From Oleiphilus messinensis (GTDB lineage Bacteria; Pseudomonadota; Gammaproteobacteria; Pseudomonadales; Oleiphilaceae): a stretch of DNA of 64,000 bases. Below the pieces are notes generated by a model. The model saw only the letters and a program-made list of their open reading frames with translations. It was not told the origin of the DNA and did no database searches. Numbering within the stretch: the stretch's first letter is position 1; the number at the start of each line of letters is the position of its first letter. Position numbers and translations under genes: made by a program. This document shows positions 51,602 through 60,551 of this stretch, in pieces. The stretch is from positions 2,815,001 through 2,879,000 of the forward strand of contig NZ_CP021425.1 of the NCBI RefSeq assembly GCF_002162375.1, given 5' to 3'.

Positions 51602-52909
51602 ATGAAATCTAGTAAGCATATGTATCTTATTTTGTTCTGGTTACTGGCGAGTATCGCGCTGCCGGCTCGATCAGAGCTGACTATCGAAATAACTCAGGGC
51701 GCAGATTCTGCGGTACCAATTGCGGTTGTCCCGTTTAGAAATAATAGTGTTCGGGCTATTCCTGAGGATATATCGAAAATTATTTCTGACGATCTTATGC
51801 GCAGTGGCGAGTTTGAGCCGGTGCCTATAGGTCGAATGTTGAGTATGCCGTCCCGAGCCAATGAGGTGTTCTATCGCGAGTGGCGGCTATTGGGGCAGAA
51901 TTATCTGGTAATAGGTGAAATTGATTTTTCATCCGCGCAGAATAAATACAACGTTCGATATGAATTATTTGATGTTAATCAGCAGCAACGGATTGATGGG
52001 CAGCTGTTTTCGTCCACTGAAAATAATCTACGCGCGTTGGCTCATCGTATCAGCGATGCGATTTATGAGAAAATCATCGGCATAAAAGGTCTGTTCTCGA
52101 CCAAGATAGCTTATATTACGTTACAGAAAGGAAGTAGTGGGGCGCTTGAATACCGATTGCAAACAGCTGACGCAGACGGACACAATGCTAAAGTGTTGTT
52201 GAATACCAGCAAGCCGGTTCTTTCGCCCAGCTGGTCTCCAGATGCAAAGCAAATGGCCTATGTCTCTTTCGAAACAGGTCGTCCCGCGATCTATATTCAA
52301 GATATTGCCTCAGGTGCGCGTGAAATTGTGTCTTCCTTTAAAGGATTGAACGGTGCGCCTGCATTTTCTCCAGATGGTAAGAAACTTGCGTTAACCTTGT
52401 CCAAAGACGGTAACGCCGAGATTTATGTTATGGATCTCGCAAGCCGGTCACTGGACCGGTTGACCCGACATTTTGCAATCGATACCGAGCCAAGTTGGAG
52501 CGTTGATGGCCGTTCCATCGTGTTTACTTCAGACCGAAGCGGGAAGCCTCAGGTGTATCGAATGAATGTAAATGGCGGTACCCCTGAACGCTTGACCTTT
52601 GAGGGTAAATACAATGCCCGACCTCGATTCAGTAGCGATGGAAAACGGATCTTTTATGTTCACCAAAGAAATGGCGAATTTAACATTGCCGCACTAGACT
52701 TGGAGTCTGGAGAAAGTCGTGTTTTGACTCAAACGCCTCTGGACGAGTCTCCCAGTATTGCTCCCAATGGCCGGATGTTGATTTATGGAACGCAAAGAGG
52801 TAAAAGTGGTGTCTTGGCGGTTGTCTCTGTTGATGGCAGTACAAAATATTTTCTCCCATCCAAATTTGGAGACGTTCGCGAGCCGGCTTGGTCACCTTTT
52901 ACTCGATAG
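51602..52909 (+). CDS. tolB: TolB, periplasmic beta-propeller of Tol-Pal
   Basis: The 435-residue protein has a signal peptide ([18 protein letters not shown]), the N-terminal TolB domain ([17 protein letters not shown]-like [10 protein letters not shown]) and a six-bladed propeller of repeated [13 protein letters not shown]-type units (SWSPDAK, AFSPDGK, SWSVDGR, RFSSDGK). It binds Pal in the periplasm. It lies 27 bases behind tolA. Confidence 0.97.
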   Translation: MKSSKHMYLILFWLLASIALPARSELTIEITQGADSAVPIAVVPFRNNSVRAIPEDISKIISDDLMRSGEFEPVPIGRMLSMPSRANEVFYREWRLLGQNYLVIGEIDFSSAQNKYNVRYELFDVNQQQRIDGQLFSSTENNLRALAHRISDAIYEKIIGIKGLFSTKIAYITLQKGSSGALEYRLQTADADGHNAKVLLNTSKPVLSPSWSPDAKQMAYVSFETGRPAIYIQDIASGAREIVSSFKGLNGAPAFSPDGKKLALTLSKDGNAEIYVMDLASRSLDRLTRHFAIDTEPSWSVDGRSIVFTSDRSGKPQVYRMNVNGGTPERLTFEGKYNARPRFSSDGKRIFYVHQRNGEFNIAALDLESGESRVLTQTPLDESPSIAPNGRMLIYGTQRGKSGVLAVVSVDGSTKYFLPSKFGDVREPAWSPFTR

Positions 52910-52958
52910 AATGCGATTTGATTAGATAAGTAACCCTAAAAAAGTTAAGTAAGGATAG

Positions 52959-53516
52959 ATGATGAAAATGATATCAAAGAAGAATGGCCTGGCACTTGCC
53001 CTTTCAATGGCAGTGTTAGCAGGTTGTAGTTCCACCTCTGAGCAACCGGGAACCGAAGTCGATACGCCTGCACAACAAAATACCGGTGCGACTACAGGAC
53101 AACCGGGTGGTGATGGCGTTGATCAATCTGCATTGCCTAAAGGTCCGACTCAGCAAGAGATCTACGAACGTGAACAAGCTGCATTGCGCGAAATCAGAAC
53201 CTTCTATTTTGAATTTGACCGTTCCGATATCAAGCCTGAGTTTCGTTTGCCGCTGATGGCCCATGCCCGCTTCCTGGCATCCAATCCTGGCATGAAAGTA
53301 TTAATTGAAGGCCACTGTGATGAGCGCGGAACCAAAGAATACAACATGGCGTTGGGCGAGCGACGAGCCAAATCTTTGGAGCGTTTTCTGGTTGTAAATG
53401 GTGTTGCTTCGAACCAGATAGAGGTTTTGAGCTACGGTGAAGAGCAGCCAATGGACCCAGATCACACTGAAAATGCCTGGTCTAAGAACCGTCGTGGTGT
53501 CCTTGTTTATAAATAA
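52959..53516 (+). CDS. pal: Pal, peptidoglycan-associated lipoprotein
   Basis: The 185-residue lipoprotein has a lipobox VLAGC (Cys23), a flexible linker rich in Gly/Thr/Gln, and an OmpA-type peptidoglycan-binding domain (YFEFDRSDIKPEF; IEGHCDERGTKEYNMALGE; RAKSLERFL). It anchors the outer membrane to the wall and binds TolB. A strong hairpin follows. Confidence 0.97.
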   Translation: MMKMISKKNGLALALSMAVLAGCSSTSEQPGTEVDTPAQQNTGATTGQPGGDGVDQSALPKGPTQQEIYEREQAALREIRTFYFEFDRSDIKPEFRLPLMAHARFLASNPGMKVLIEGHCDERGTKEYNMALGERRAKSLERFLVVNGVASNQIEVLSYGEEQPMDPDHTENAWSKNRRGVLVYK

Positions 53517-53533
53517 GTATAGACCTTGCTCCA

Positions 53534-53559
53534 CTGGCAGCTGCTTGAGTGGCTGCCAG
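53534..53559 (+). terminator. Hairpin behind pal
   Basis: CTGGCAGC and GCTGCCAG form a perfect 8-base stem around a 10-base loop, 18 bases behind the pal stop. Only a weak T-rich tail (AAGTTT) follows, so it may work as a terminator or as an mRNA-stabilising end. Confidence 0.55.
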
Positions 53560-53880
53560 AAGTTTGGCTCAACACTATCCCATCCAGTTCAAACCCTAGT
53601 TTCCAGCCATTATTTCGGATATCGTCTCCTTACAGCAACGCTTAAATGTGTCAGCAAATCTGAGTGATAGGTCATTTCTTTCGATCTCGCTGGTCATTTC
53701 CACATTTAAGATCCTAAACTGCACTTAAGATTCTAAACTGAGATGAATTGCTGTTTAACCGAGCCGTATAAATCAGTTGTTCTCATAAAATTTAACAAGT
53801 GAACCAATTCGGTTGGGCTCCATATGAATTATTTTTTCACTCTCATTTGTTTTTCAATATAGTTAATGGAAATTGGACAC
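53560..53880. other. Gene-free gap between pal and cpoB
   Basis: About 320 AT-rich bases separate pal from cpoB, which are often closer. Apart from a two-copy 19-bp direct repeat I see no gene. A promoter for cpoB probably lies here, but no clear -35/-10 pair could be assigned. Confidence 0.4.
53703..53740 (+). repeat. 19-bp tandem direct repeat, two copies
   Basis: CATTTAAGATCCTAAACTG is followed directly by CACTTAAGATTCTAAACTG (two differences). The role is unknown; a regulator binding as tandem dimers or a simple duplication are both possible. Confidence 0.85.
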
Positions 53881-54642
53881 ATGATGCCTAAACGCCTTTT
53901 TATTCTCCTGTTCTGTCTATCTGGAATAGCGTCCGCTGCAACCCCGGTTGTTTCAACACCAGCATTACAGGTAGCCCAGAATGATCAAGCCGGCTCCACC
54001 GTAGTGGCTGGAAGCGCAGCAAATGCTGAAATGTATTTTATGCTTGAAACGCTGCAGCGTGAAGTACTCACGCTACGGGGGCTCGTAGAAGAGTTACAAC
54101 ACCAGGTGAGTGTTTTGAAAAAACAATCCCGTGAGCGATATGTTGACCTTGATCAGCGTCTATTGGAGCTTAACAAGCGAGAAGCTCAAGCCGTGACCCC
54201 TGCTGGAACTCAAGATACGGCAGGGGCGGTTACCTCAGGCGATGATGCAGCAAACCAGTCCAGTGCGACCCCAGAGCAAAAGGCGGCGTATCAGAAGGCT
54301 TATGAATTGATAAAGAAAAAAGATTTCAACAAAGCGCTGGATGCGTTGCATGGCTTTATCGCTGATCAGCCGGAAAATGAACTTACCGTAAATGCTTATT
54401 ACTGGTTAGGGGAAGTCTATATGGTGCTACCCCAGCTTGAGCAGGCCAAGCAGGCCTTTACCGTGGTAACCAGTCGATACCCTGAGCACCGCAAAGCCGC
54501 AGATGCACTTTTTAAATTAGGGGTCGTTTATGACAAGTTGGGCGATAAACAGTCTGCTGCGCAATTTCTTTCGAGCGTAGCGAAGCAATACCCCGCGAGT
54601 TCGGCTGCAAAACTGGCTTCAGATTATCTTTCGAAGCTTTAA
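53881..54642 (+). CDS. cpoB: CpoB (YbgF), Tol-Pal-associated cell division coordinator
   Basis: The protein (253 residues from the preferred ATG) has a signal peptide (RLFILLFCLSGIASA), an N-terminal coiled coil (EMYFMLETLQREVLTLRGLV), a Thr/Ala-rich linker and three TPR repeats at the C-terminus (YQKAYELIKKKDFNKALDAL; AYYWLGEVYMVL; ALFKLGVVYDKLGD). CpoB coordinates wall synthesis and outer-membrane constriction with Tol. An ATG five codons upstream would put acidic residues ahead of the signal peptide, so it is less likely. Confidence 0.94.
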   Translation: MMPKRLFILLFCLSGIASAATPVVSTPALQVAQNDQAGSTVVAGSAANAEMYFMLETLQREVLTLRGLVEELQHQVSVLKKQSRERYVDLDQRLLELNKREAQAVTPAGTQDTAGAVTSGDDAANQSSATPEQKAAYQKAYELIKKKDFNKALDALHGFIADQPENELTVNAYYWLGEVYMVLPQLEQAKQAFTVVTSRYPEHRKAADALFKLGVVYDKLGDKQSAAQFLSSVAKQYPASSAAKLASDYLSKL

Positions 54643-54776
54643 CGGGAGAGGTTTAAGTATTGAGGGCTCGAGTTTGAAGCTTGAATATGCGGTTCAGGTG
54701 CAGATTTATGTGCTTCCTGTGCCGCGCCTGTTTTGGGGTGCTTCAAATTTATAGTGCATAGCGTTTTATCAATTGG

Positions 54777-54792
54777 TGTGAAATCGATCACA
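54777..54792. promoter_or_regulatory. Consensus CRP/Vfr-type binding site
   Basis: TGTGAAATCGATCACA is a perfect match to the CRP consensus TGTGA-N6-TCACA. It lies 92 bases upstream of the -35 box of the tRNA-Lys promoter and 134 bases behind cpoB. What it controls is not evident. Confidence 0.6.
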
Positions 54793-54868
54793 ATGTGTAT
54801 CTCTTAATCAATTTTTAGGTGCTCCAGAAAAAAATCACAAAAAATAAATAAAAATGTCATTTTAGGGG

Positions 54869-54896
54869 TTGTTATTTTTTTCAGAATGAATATTAT
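54869..54896 (+). promoter_or_regulatory. tRNA-Lys promoter
   Basis: TTGTTA and TATTAT are spaced by 16 bases and followed by a GC-rich discriminator (AGCGGCC), a feature of stringently controlled stable-RNA promoters. It ends 13 bases ahead of the tRNA. Confidence 0.6.
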
Positions 54897-54909
54897 AGCG
54901 GCCTCGTTT

Positions 54910-54985
54910 GGGTCGTTAGCTCAGTTGGTAGAGCAGTTGGCTTTTAACCAATTGGTCGATGGTTCGAATCCATCACGACCCACCA
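54910..54985 (+). tRNA. tRNA-Lys (anticodon TTT)
   Basis: The 76-base gene folds as a standard cloverleaf: acceptor GGGTCGT / ACGACCC, D-arm AGCTCAGTTGGTAGAGCA, anticodon stem TTGGC...ACCAA with loop CTTTTAA (anticodon TTT), T-arm GGTTCGAATCC, and encoded CCA. Confidence 0.97.
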
Positions 54986-55307
54986 TTATTCAGCTAAGCT
55001 GATTGGTGATCGAGAGCGGTCTACAAGCGCTCCCGAAAGCAAAGTCAGCAAGCGAAGCGGTGTGTTAAATCGAAGCGGTGTTCTTGTTGGAACGCAGCTG
55101 AAATTAAAGCACCGAAACCAGAAAGAGAAATTGAACTTAGTTCTCAGAATGGTAGAATGGCAAACAGATCGCACTAAGGCGATGAGGTTTGTAAGCTTGA
55201 AGGTAGTCAAGATAAAGGTTTGCATAAATATGGAAACCTTGCCTGAGTAGCGGAAAGCATGGGAAAACAGTTTTAGAAATCTATCGCAAGATAGAATCTT
55301 CGTTTAA
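54986..55307 (+). other. 322-base spacer between two identical tRNA-Lys genes
   Basis: The spacer holds no convincing gene. It contains CGAAGCGGTGT twice, 21 bases apart, and just ahead of the second tRNA a hairpin TCTATC-GCAA-GATAGA closed by a GNRA-type tetraloop, perhaps a processing signal. A reading frame of 62 codons lacks a binding site and family resemblance and was not called. Confidence 0.45.
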
Positions 55308-55383
55308 GGGTCGTTAGCTCAGTTGGTAGAGCAGTTGGCTTTTAACCAATTGGTCGATGGTTCGAATCCATCACGACCCACCA
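55308..55383 (+). tRNA. tRNA-Lys (anticodon TTT), second copy
   Basis: The 76 bases are identical to the first copy, including the encoded CCA. It shares the upstream promoter or is expressed by read-through, and is followed at once by a terminator. Confidence 0.97.
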
Positions 55384-55386
55384 CTT

Positions 55387-55416
55387 AAAAAGGGAAGTGT
55401 TTCACTTCCCTTTTTT
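55387..55416 (+). terminator. Terminator of the tRNA-Lys transcript
   Basis: AAAAAGGGAAGTG and CACTTCCCTTTTT pair around a TTT loop, with a T run at the end. It lies 3 bases behind the second tRNA. Confidence 0.92.
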
Positions 55417-55503
55417 CATTTCCGGGCCTTACACTGCTGTATAGCATTTTTAATCCTTTGTACTTGGCAGTGGCGGCAGAGCCATTTGGGATTAGGGGGT
55501 TTC

Positions 55504-56535
55504 ATGAGTGATATAGCCGATCGAATTCTTGTACAGGAGCACTTGGCCCACGAGCATGAAGCTCAAGAGCTCAGCCAGGAGCGCCAGGCTGAATTGAAGT
55601 CCGAAATTACCAGGTTGCTCAAGCAGAAAAATGCCGTCCTTGTAGCCCACTATTACACCGATGACTCGCTTCAGGCGCTCGCTGAAGAAACAGGAGGCTG
55701 TGTATCTGATTCCCTGGAAATGGCCCGATTCGGTGCCGATAATCCCGCCAGCACGCTTATTGTGGCCGGTGTTAAATTCATGGGAGAGACGGCAAAAATC
55801 CTCAGTCCGGAGAAGCGTGTATTTATGCCTACGCTCGAGGCGACATGCTCTTTGGACATAGGCTGTCCAGTGGATGAGTTTAGTGCATTCTGTGATGCCC
55901 ACCCGGATCGTGAAGTCGTTGTTTATGCGAATACCTCAGCTGCAGTTAAAGCGCGGGCGGACTGGGTCGTGACCTCCAGTATTGCCCTCAAGGTAGTCAG
56001 CTATCTTGACCAGCAGGGCAAAAAGATAATCTGGGGGCCCGATAAGCATTTGGGTGGCTATATCCAGAAGGAAACCGGGGCTGATATGCTGCTCTGGGAT
56101 GGTTCCTGCATCGTCCATGAAGAATTCAAGGCGAAGGGTATACTTGACTTGAAGAAGGCGTATCCTGATGCGGCGGTGCTTGCACACCCCGAGTCGCCGG
56201 AGTCAGTGCTTGAAGTTGCTGATAGAGTAGGGAGCACCTCTCAGTTGTTGAAAGCATCCGGTGAAATGAGTAACACCCATTTCATTGTCGCAACGGATCG
56301 AGGCATTTTCTACAAAATGCAGCAGCAGTCTCCTGATAAGACCTTTATAGCAGCACCTACTGCCGGAAGTGGGGCTACCTGTCGGAGTTGCGCACATTGT
56401 CCGTGGATGGCAATGAATGGTCTCGAGAACTTGTATCAAGTCTTGCAGGACGAGTCGCAGGAAATCTTTGTCGAGCCTCAGCTGCGCGAAAAAGCGCTGA
56501 GACCTTTGCAACGCATGCTTCAGTTTACGGCCTGA
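55504..56535 (+). CDS. nadA: Quinolinate synthase
   Basis: The 343-residue enzyme condenses iminoaspartate with dihydroxyacetone phosphate in NAD synthesis. It has the family motifs [27 protein letters not shown] and [12 protein letters not shown]. Cysteines for the 4Fe-4S cluster occur in [11 protein letters not shown] and [13 protein letters not shown]. The ATG was chosen at MSDIADRIL because an AGGGGG site precedes it; a longer frame would run into the tRNA gene. It converges with the bepA-type gene, with one base between their stop codons. Confidence 0.97.
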   Translation: MSDIADRILVQEHLAHEHEAQELSQERQAELKSEITRLLKQKNAVLVAHYYTDDSLQALAEETGGCVSDSLEMARFGADNPASTLIVAGVKFMGETAKILSPEKRVFMPTLEATCSLDIGCPVDEFSAFCDAHPDREVVVYANTSAAVKARADWVVTSSIALKVVSYLDQQGKKIIWGPDKHLGGYIQKETGADMLLWDGSCIVHEEFKAKGILDLKKAYPDAAVLAHPESPESVLEVADRVGSTSQLLKASGEMSNTHFIVATDRGIFYKMQQQSPDKTFIAAPTAGSGATCRSCAHCPWMAMNGLENLYQVLQDESQEIFVEPQLREKALRPLQRMLQFTA

Positions 56536-56536
56536 T

Positions 56537-58027
56537 TTAAAACCGGTTCTCCTTCTTCTCGCGAGTGATCGAATCCATTCTGGACTGCAATACTGTGTTC
56601 AGAGGGTAGCGATCACCATTTCGCTTTATTGCTAATCGCAGATTTTCTTGTGCTTTTTCAAAGTTGCCCAGCAGGTAAAAATATTCCGCTCTGGCGCGAT
56701 ACAAATCAATGATATCACCGGCTAAACCATTCACTTCTGCCAGTTGATACCATAAGTCCGGGCGTTGCGGATTCTCTTTTGTCAGTACCTTCAATACAGA
56801 TTGCGCTTCGATCAGCCGGTTTTGCGTTTCATAAGTTCTTGCGAGGAGTACCTGTAGTGGATAGTTTTTTGGGCTGAAATTCAAAGAGGTTTTCAAGTGC
56901 TCTTCTGCAGACGCCAGTTTTTTCTCGGCGAGCAGTGCGGCTCCATAAAGCTCACGATAGATGAGGTTGTGGGGGTACTTTTGCGTCAACGCTTCAGCGA
57001 GAGGTGTTGCCTTACCAGGATTGCCAGCATCGATGTAGGCTGCTGCTAAAGCGTATTGCTGAACAATCTGTTCATTGCCAGTACTGTTTTTGACAGCTTG
57101 TTGAAACTGGTTGACGGCCTGGTTGGGTGAGTTGGCGTAGTGGATAATGACCCTGGCTTTCATTTCATAGAAATCCAGGGAGTCTGGAACGGCGACCTTG
57201 GGATACTGTTCTGCCCGATTCCGGGTGTCTGCAACCCGAGATTCTGTTACTGGGTGGGTTGAGAGATATTCAGGCGGTGCCTCTCCTTGAAGACGGCTTT
57301 GTTGTAGCATGCGTTCAAACATTGCAGGCATGGCATAGGGGTCAAACCCGGATTGATAGAGTGTGTTAATCCCGATTCGGTCAGCTTCCTGTTCATTTTG
57401 TCGGCTGTAGCTCAATTGGTTTTGAACCGAAAGTGCCTGCGAGCCAGCGAGTACCGCCAGGCCGGCATCCGGGCCTGCGGCAGCGCCAATGACGATGCTG
57501 GCGAGTAAGCCTGCCAGGGCCAGAGGGGTGTTATTCTGCTGTCGTTCTACTGAGCGGGCGAAGTGGCGCTGACTGAGGTGAGCCAGCTCGTGTGCAAGTA
57601 CCGAGCTGAATTCCTGTTCGTTGTTTGCATAAAGAAAAAGGCCGGCGTTAATGCCGACGATGCCGCCAGGCACCGCAAAGGCGTTGAGTTGTGCGCTGTC
57701 AACAATGATAGTTTGTACTGATCTGTCGGAAAGTTCACTATTTGGAATCAGGCGATAGACAAGATCATTGAGGTATTGATTTACTACCGGGTCATCAAAA
57801 GTTTTAACCTGACGGCGAAGTGATTTCAGCCAGTATTGGCCCAAAGATTTTTCCTGCTGTAATGAAATTACGCCGGAAGTGGCATCTCCGAGTGTTGGCA
57901 GCGAGATGTCTTCTTGAGCGTGAGACATGAATGGGGAGAGTGCAGCTATCAGCAGAACCAGGCCAGTAAGCGAAGTCGAGATGAAATAGCGAACACGAAT
58001 TTGATTTTTGTTGTGTCTGTACATCAT
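56537..58027 (-). CDS. bepA: M48-family periplasmic metalloprotease with TPRs (BepA-like)
   Basis: The 496-residue protein has a signal peptide (LTGLVLLIAALSPFMSHAQ), an M48 zinc protease domain with HELAHLSQRHF (HExxH) near residue 146 and a later EQEADRIG glutamate ligand, then C-terminal TPR repeats (from about residue 315). BepA degrades or chaperones stalled outer-membrane proteins such as LptD. Length and layout fit well. It appears to be monocistronic. Confidence 0.92.
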   Translation of the reverse strand: MMYRHNKNQIRVRYFISTSLTGLVLLIAALSPFMSHAQEDISLPTLGDATSGVISLQQEKSLGQYWLKSLRRQVKTFDDPVVNQYLNDLVYRLIPNSELSDRSVQTIIVDSAQLNAFAVPGGIVGINAGLFLYANNEQEFSSVLAHELAHLSQRHFARSVERQQNNTPLALAGLLASIVIGAAAGPDAGLAVLAGSQALSVQNQLSYSRQNEQEADRIGINTLYQSGFDPYAMPAMFERMLQQSRLQGEAPPEYLSTHPVTESRVADTRNRAEQYPKVAVPDSLDFYEMKARVIIHYANSPNQAVNQFQQAVKNSTGNEQIVQQYALAAAYIDAGNPGKATPLAEALTQKYPHNLIYRELYGAALLAEKKLASAEEHLKTSLNFSPKNYPLQVLLARTYETQNRLIEAQSVLKVLTKENPQRPDLWYQLAEVNGLAGDIIDLYRARAEYFYLLGNFEKAQENLRLAIKRNGDRYPLNTVLQSRMDSITREKKENRF

Positions 58028-58193
58028 TATGATAACGTGATGAATGCTGCGATATCATGACTCGCATGGGCTTTGTGTTCTGCATCTTAGCAAATTCGAG
58101 CCTGTTCAAGTGATTAATCTCCCGTAATGTGTTCGATAACCTGATTTCATGGCTTAAAATTGCTGAATATCTAAATATACAGGATAAAATTTA

Positions 58194-58424
58194 ATGTCGG
58201 AACAGCATGTGCTTGACTTAAAGGGTCTTAATTGCCCTATGCCTTTACTGAAAACGAAACAGGCACTGAACCAAATCGATGTCGGTGCTTGCCTGGCGGT
58301 ACTCACAACTGATCCAGGCTCTGTTCGGGATTTTAAGTCTTTTATCGACCTAACTGCACATGAATTGGTTGAATTTGAAGCGCGTGACAGAGAATATTAT
58401 TTTGTCATTCGCAAAGGCTCGTAA
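58194..58424 (+). CDS. TusA-family sulfur carrier protein
   Basis: The 76-residue protein has the motif LKGLNCPMPLLKTKQAL, with the sulfur-carrying Cys in CPMP, and the typical LAVLTTDPGSVRDFKSF. Members deliver sulfur to tRNA thiolation or other pathways. The adjacency to a PerM-type permease gene and an M48 protease gene is a common gammaproteobacterial order, but whether this is TusA itself or a paralogue cannot be decided here. Confidence 0.87.
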   Translation: MSEQHVLDLKGLNCPMPLLKTKQALNQIDVGACLAVLTTDPGSVRDFKSFIDLTAHELVEFEARDREYYFVIRKGS

Positions 58425-58572
58425 CATCTCAGTTGCACAAAAAACTTTAAATGTCTGAATCCATAGATCGAGCAGTACTCAGAGGATTTTAGCAATCGAG
58501 GTGAGCGGGTTTTATTGACCACTACAATTTAACGGTACATTACATTAATGGATCAAACTAGTTGAAAACATT

Positions 58573-59631
58573 ATGCTGAAAATTGTCCAAAGCTGGATCG
58601 AAAAGTACTTTTCTGATGAAGAGGCAGTGATACTGTTTGTACTGCTGTTGACCGGGCTTGGAGTAGTTGTTTTCCTCGGGAAAATGTTGGCGCCGGTAAT
58701 AGCGAGCATTGTTCTTGCATTTATTCTGCAAGGGTTGGTGACGCGTTTAACTAATGTGGGGCTCCCGGAAAGAGCGGCAATCATTGTCACTTTCCTCCTT
58801 TTTCTTGGCATATTAACCGTGTTGCTATTGGTGCTTTTGCCATTAATCTGGGGGCAGATTATTTCTCTGGTCAAGGAAATGCCGCGCATAATGGGTGACC
58901 TTCAGGCCAGTGTAAAGTTGCTGCCTGAGCAATACCCTCAGTTTCTCTCCCAAGGGGCTATCCAACAAGTATTTGATCAGGTTACCGCTGAGGTTGGAAA
59001 GTTAGGGCAGTTTGTTGTCTCATTCTCACTCCAGGGTCTCGGGAACGTCGTTGAGTGGTTGATATATATCGTCCTGGTGCCCATTCTGGTGTTTTTCTTT
59101 TTGAAGGATAAGCGGGTTATTCTGCACAGTCTGGCGGCTCTCCTGCCTAAAGACAGGGTGTTGATGAACCGAATCTGGTTGGAGATGAACATGCAGTTTG
59201 CAAATTATATTCGGGGCAAAGTAGTTGAAATTTTTGTAGTGGGGGTGGTTACTTACATTGTCTTTGCCGTATTCGGATTAAATTATGCAGCGTTGTTGGC
59301 GATTCTAGTGGGGTTGTCTGTTGTGATTCCTTACATTGGTGCAGCCGTTGTCACGATTCCTGTCGCTCTCATTGCATTCTTTCAATGGGGGTGGGGTACC
59401 GAGTTTATTTATTTGATGGTTTTCTATGGAATCGTTCAGGCACTGGACGGAAATGTGTTAGTACCGTTGCTGTTTTCTGAGGTTGTCAATTTGCACCCGG
59501 TATTAATAATCGTGGCGGTGCTGTTTTTTGGTGGTGTTTGGGGGTTTTGGGGCGTGTTTTTTGCGATTCCACTGGCCACACTCGTGAAGGCTGTATTTAG
59601 CGCATGGCCAACAAACAACAAGGCGCTTTAG
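58573..59631 (+). CDS. AI-2E/PerM family membrane permease
   Basis: The 352-residue protein has about eight membrane helices (for example VILFVLLLTGLGVVVFLG; AAIIVTFLLFLGILTVLLLV; ALLAILVGLSVVIPYIGAAV). The LDGNVLVPLLFSEVVNLHPV segment is characteristic of AI-2E transporters of the PerM group. Substrates for this family differ (autoinducer-2, Na+/H+), so no substrate is assigned. It lies about 150 bases behind the TusA-like gene. Confidence 0.87.
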   Translation: MLKIVQSWIEKYFSDEEAVILFVLLLTGLGVVVFLGKMLAPVIASIVLAFILQGLVTRLTNVGLPERAAIIVTFLLFLGILTVLLLVLLPLIWGQIISLVKEMPRIMGDLQASVKLLPEQYPQFLSQGAIQQVFDQVTAEVGKLGQFVVSFSLQGLGNVVEWLIYIVLVPILVFFFLKDKRVILHSLAALLPKDRVLMNRIWLEMNMQFANYIRGKVVEIFVVGVVTYIVFAVFGLNYAALLAILVGLSVVIPYIGAAVVTIPVALIAFFQWGWGTEFIYLMVFYGIVQALDGNVLVPLLFSEVVNLHPVLIIVAVLFFGGVWGFWGVFFAIPLATLVKAVFSAWPTNNKAL

Positions 59632-59705
59632 TGGTTTAACTAGATTTTTGATGGTGCCTGTTTCTGAATGGGGGCGTATGACTTCCCCCAATCAGAACAA
59701 AGGAC

Positions 59706-60281
59706 TCAATTTATGCCGAGTATATCGCTCTTGAAAGAATCACTAACGGGTTCTCGGCCCACCCAGACAGATAACAGCGCATCCGAAAATGCTTTGCCGG
59801 GGATGACGCCTTTTACTTCACCTGCAATGGTAACCTGTGTGCCCGTGCCGGGTATGTAGTCAATATTCACTTCATCACTGCGGTGTAGTTTGCCGTCAAA
59901 CATATCCAGAAATTTATCGATGTCGGGTTCGAGTGTGGTGTGTTGGTCTCTGGATAAGTTCACCACTAGCGCTTCTTTCAGGGCGCGTGCGACTTTTCGG
60001 GCTGTTACCCGATTTAACAGGACGTGGAACATCATTCGTTTATATTCATCGCTGGTTATGATTTGTTCTTCGTTATGGGTCGGATGTTCTAAATAGAGTC
60101 CGCCAACATAGGTTTTTACAATCATATAGGTGCGACGTAACGACGCGCCGTTCAGGCTGAGTACCGGTCCGTTCGAGCCGACCTGAACTTCTTCTTGCAG
60201 TTCGACATCGCCGATCGTACGTGATTGTGCCAGTGTGGGAACCAGCATAAGTGTCAGCAATATTGAAAATGCTGCTTGCAT
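59706..60281 (-). CDS. Chalcone isomerase-like periplasmic protein
   Basis: The 191-residue protein has a signal peptide (AAFSILLTLMLVPTLAQS) and a chalcone isomerase-like domain (LSLNGASLRRTYMIVKTYVGGLYLE; MMFHVLLNRVTARKVARALKEAL; IPGTGTQVTIAGEVKGVIPG). Bacterial members are secreted and their role is unknown; chalcone isomerase activity is not expected. A GGGAG site precedes the ATG. Confidence 0.85.
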   Translation of the reverse strand: MQAAFSILLTLMLVPTLAQSRTIGDVELQEEVQVGSNGPVLSLNGASLRRTYMIVKTYVGGLYLEHPTHNEEQIITSDEYKRMMFHVLLNRVTARKVARALKEALVVNLSRDQHTTLEPDIDKFLDMFDGKLHRSDEVNIDYIPGTGTQVTIAGEVKGVIPGKAFSDALLSVWVGREPVSDSFKSDILGIN

Positions 60282-60503
60282 ATTGAACTCCCTGTGCTCT
60301 GAAGTGGGATTATTGTTATATTTTGTTGATTTCTTCGTATTCTAATGAAGGTGGCAGGGTTTACGGGTACGCAGTTCTCACTTTGTGGGATTTCTGGTTC
60401 AATCTTGACCAGTTTTTACATTTCTGTTGCAAATGTACCGAACCAGGTCGTATCTGTGGCTGTTTTGGGGGAAGCTGTTTTGCGTGGGTGCAGAAGAGAA
60501 CGG

Positions 60504-60537
60504 CATAACGGCGGTGATTAGACGGCGCGCCGTTATG
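60504..60537 (-). terminator. Hairpin behind bcp
   Basis: CATAACGGCG and CGCCGTTATG form a perfect 10-base stem around a 14-base loop, 14 bases beyond the bcp stop on its strand. No long T run follows (GCCGTTCTCTT), so efficiency is uncertain. Confidence 0.5.
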
Positions 60538-60551
60538 TCGCTGAGAATCGG

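Noticed and set aside
53437-53667. A 76-codon frame overlapping the 3' end of pal
   Set aside because: It overlaps pal in another frame and runs through the pal hairpin; no supporting features.
55062-55250. A 62-codon frame between the tRNA-Lys genes
   Set aside because: No ribosome binding site, no recognisable domain and a position inside a tRNA transcript.
54910-55383. tRNA-Lys genes as an integration site of a mobile element
   Set aside because: No integrase or phage gene is nearby, and the second copy is a complete tRNA rather than a 3' fragment.
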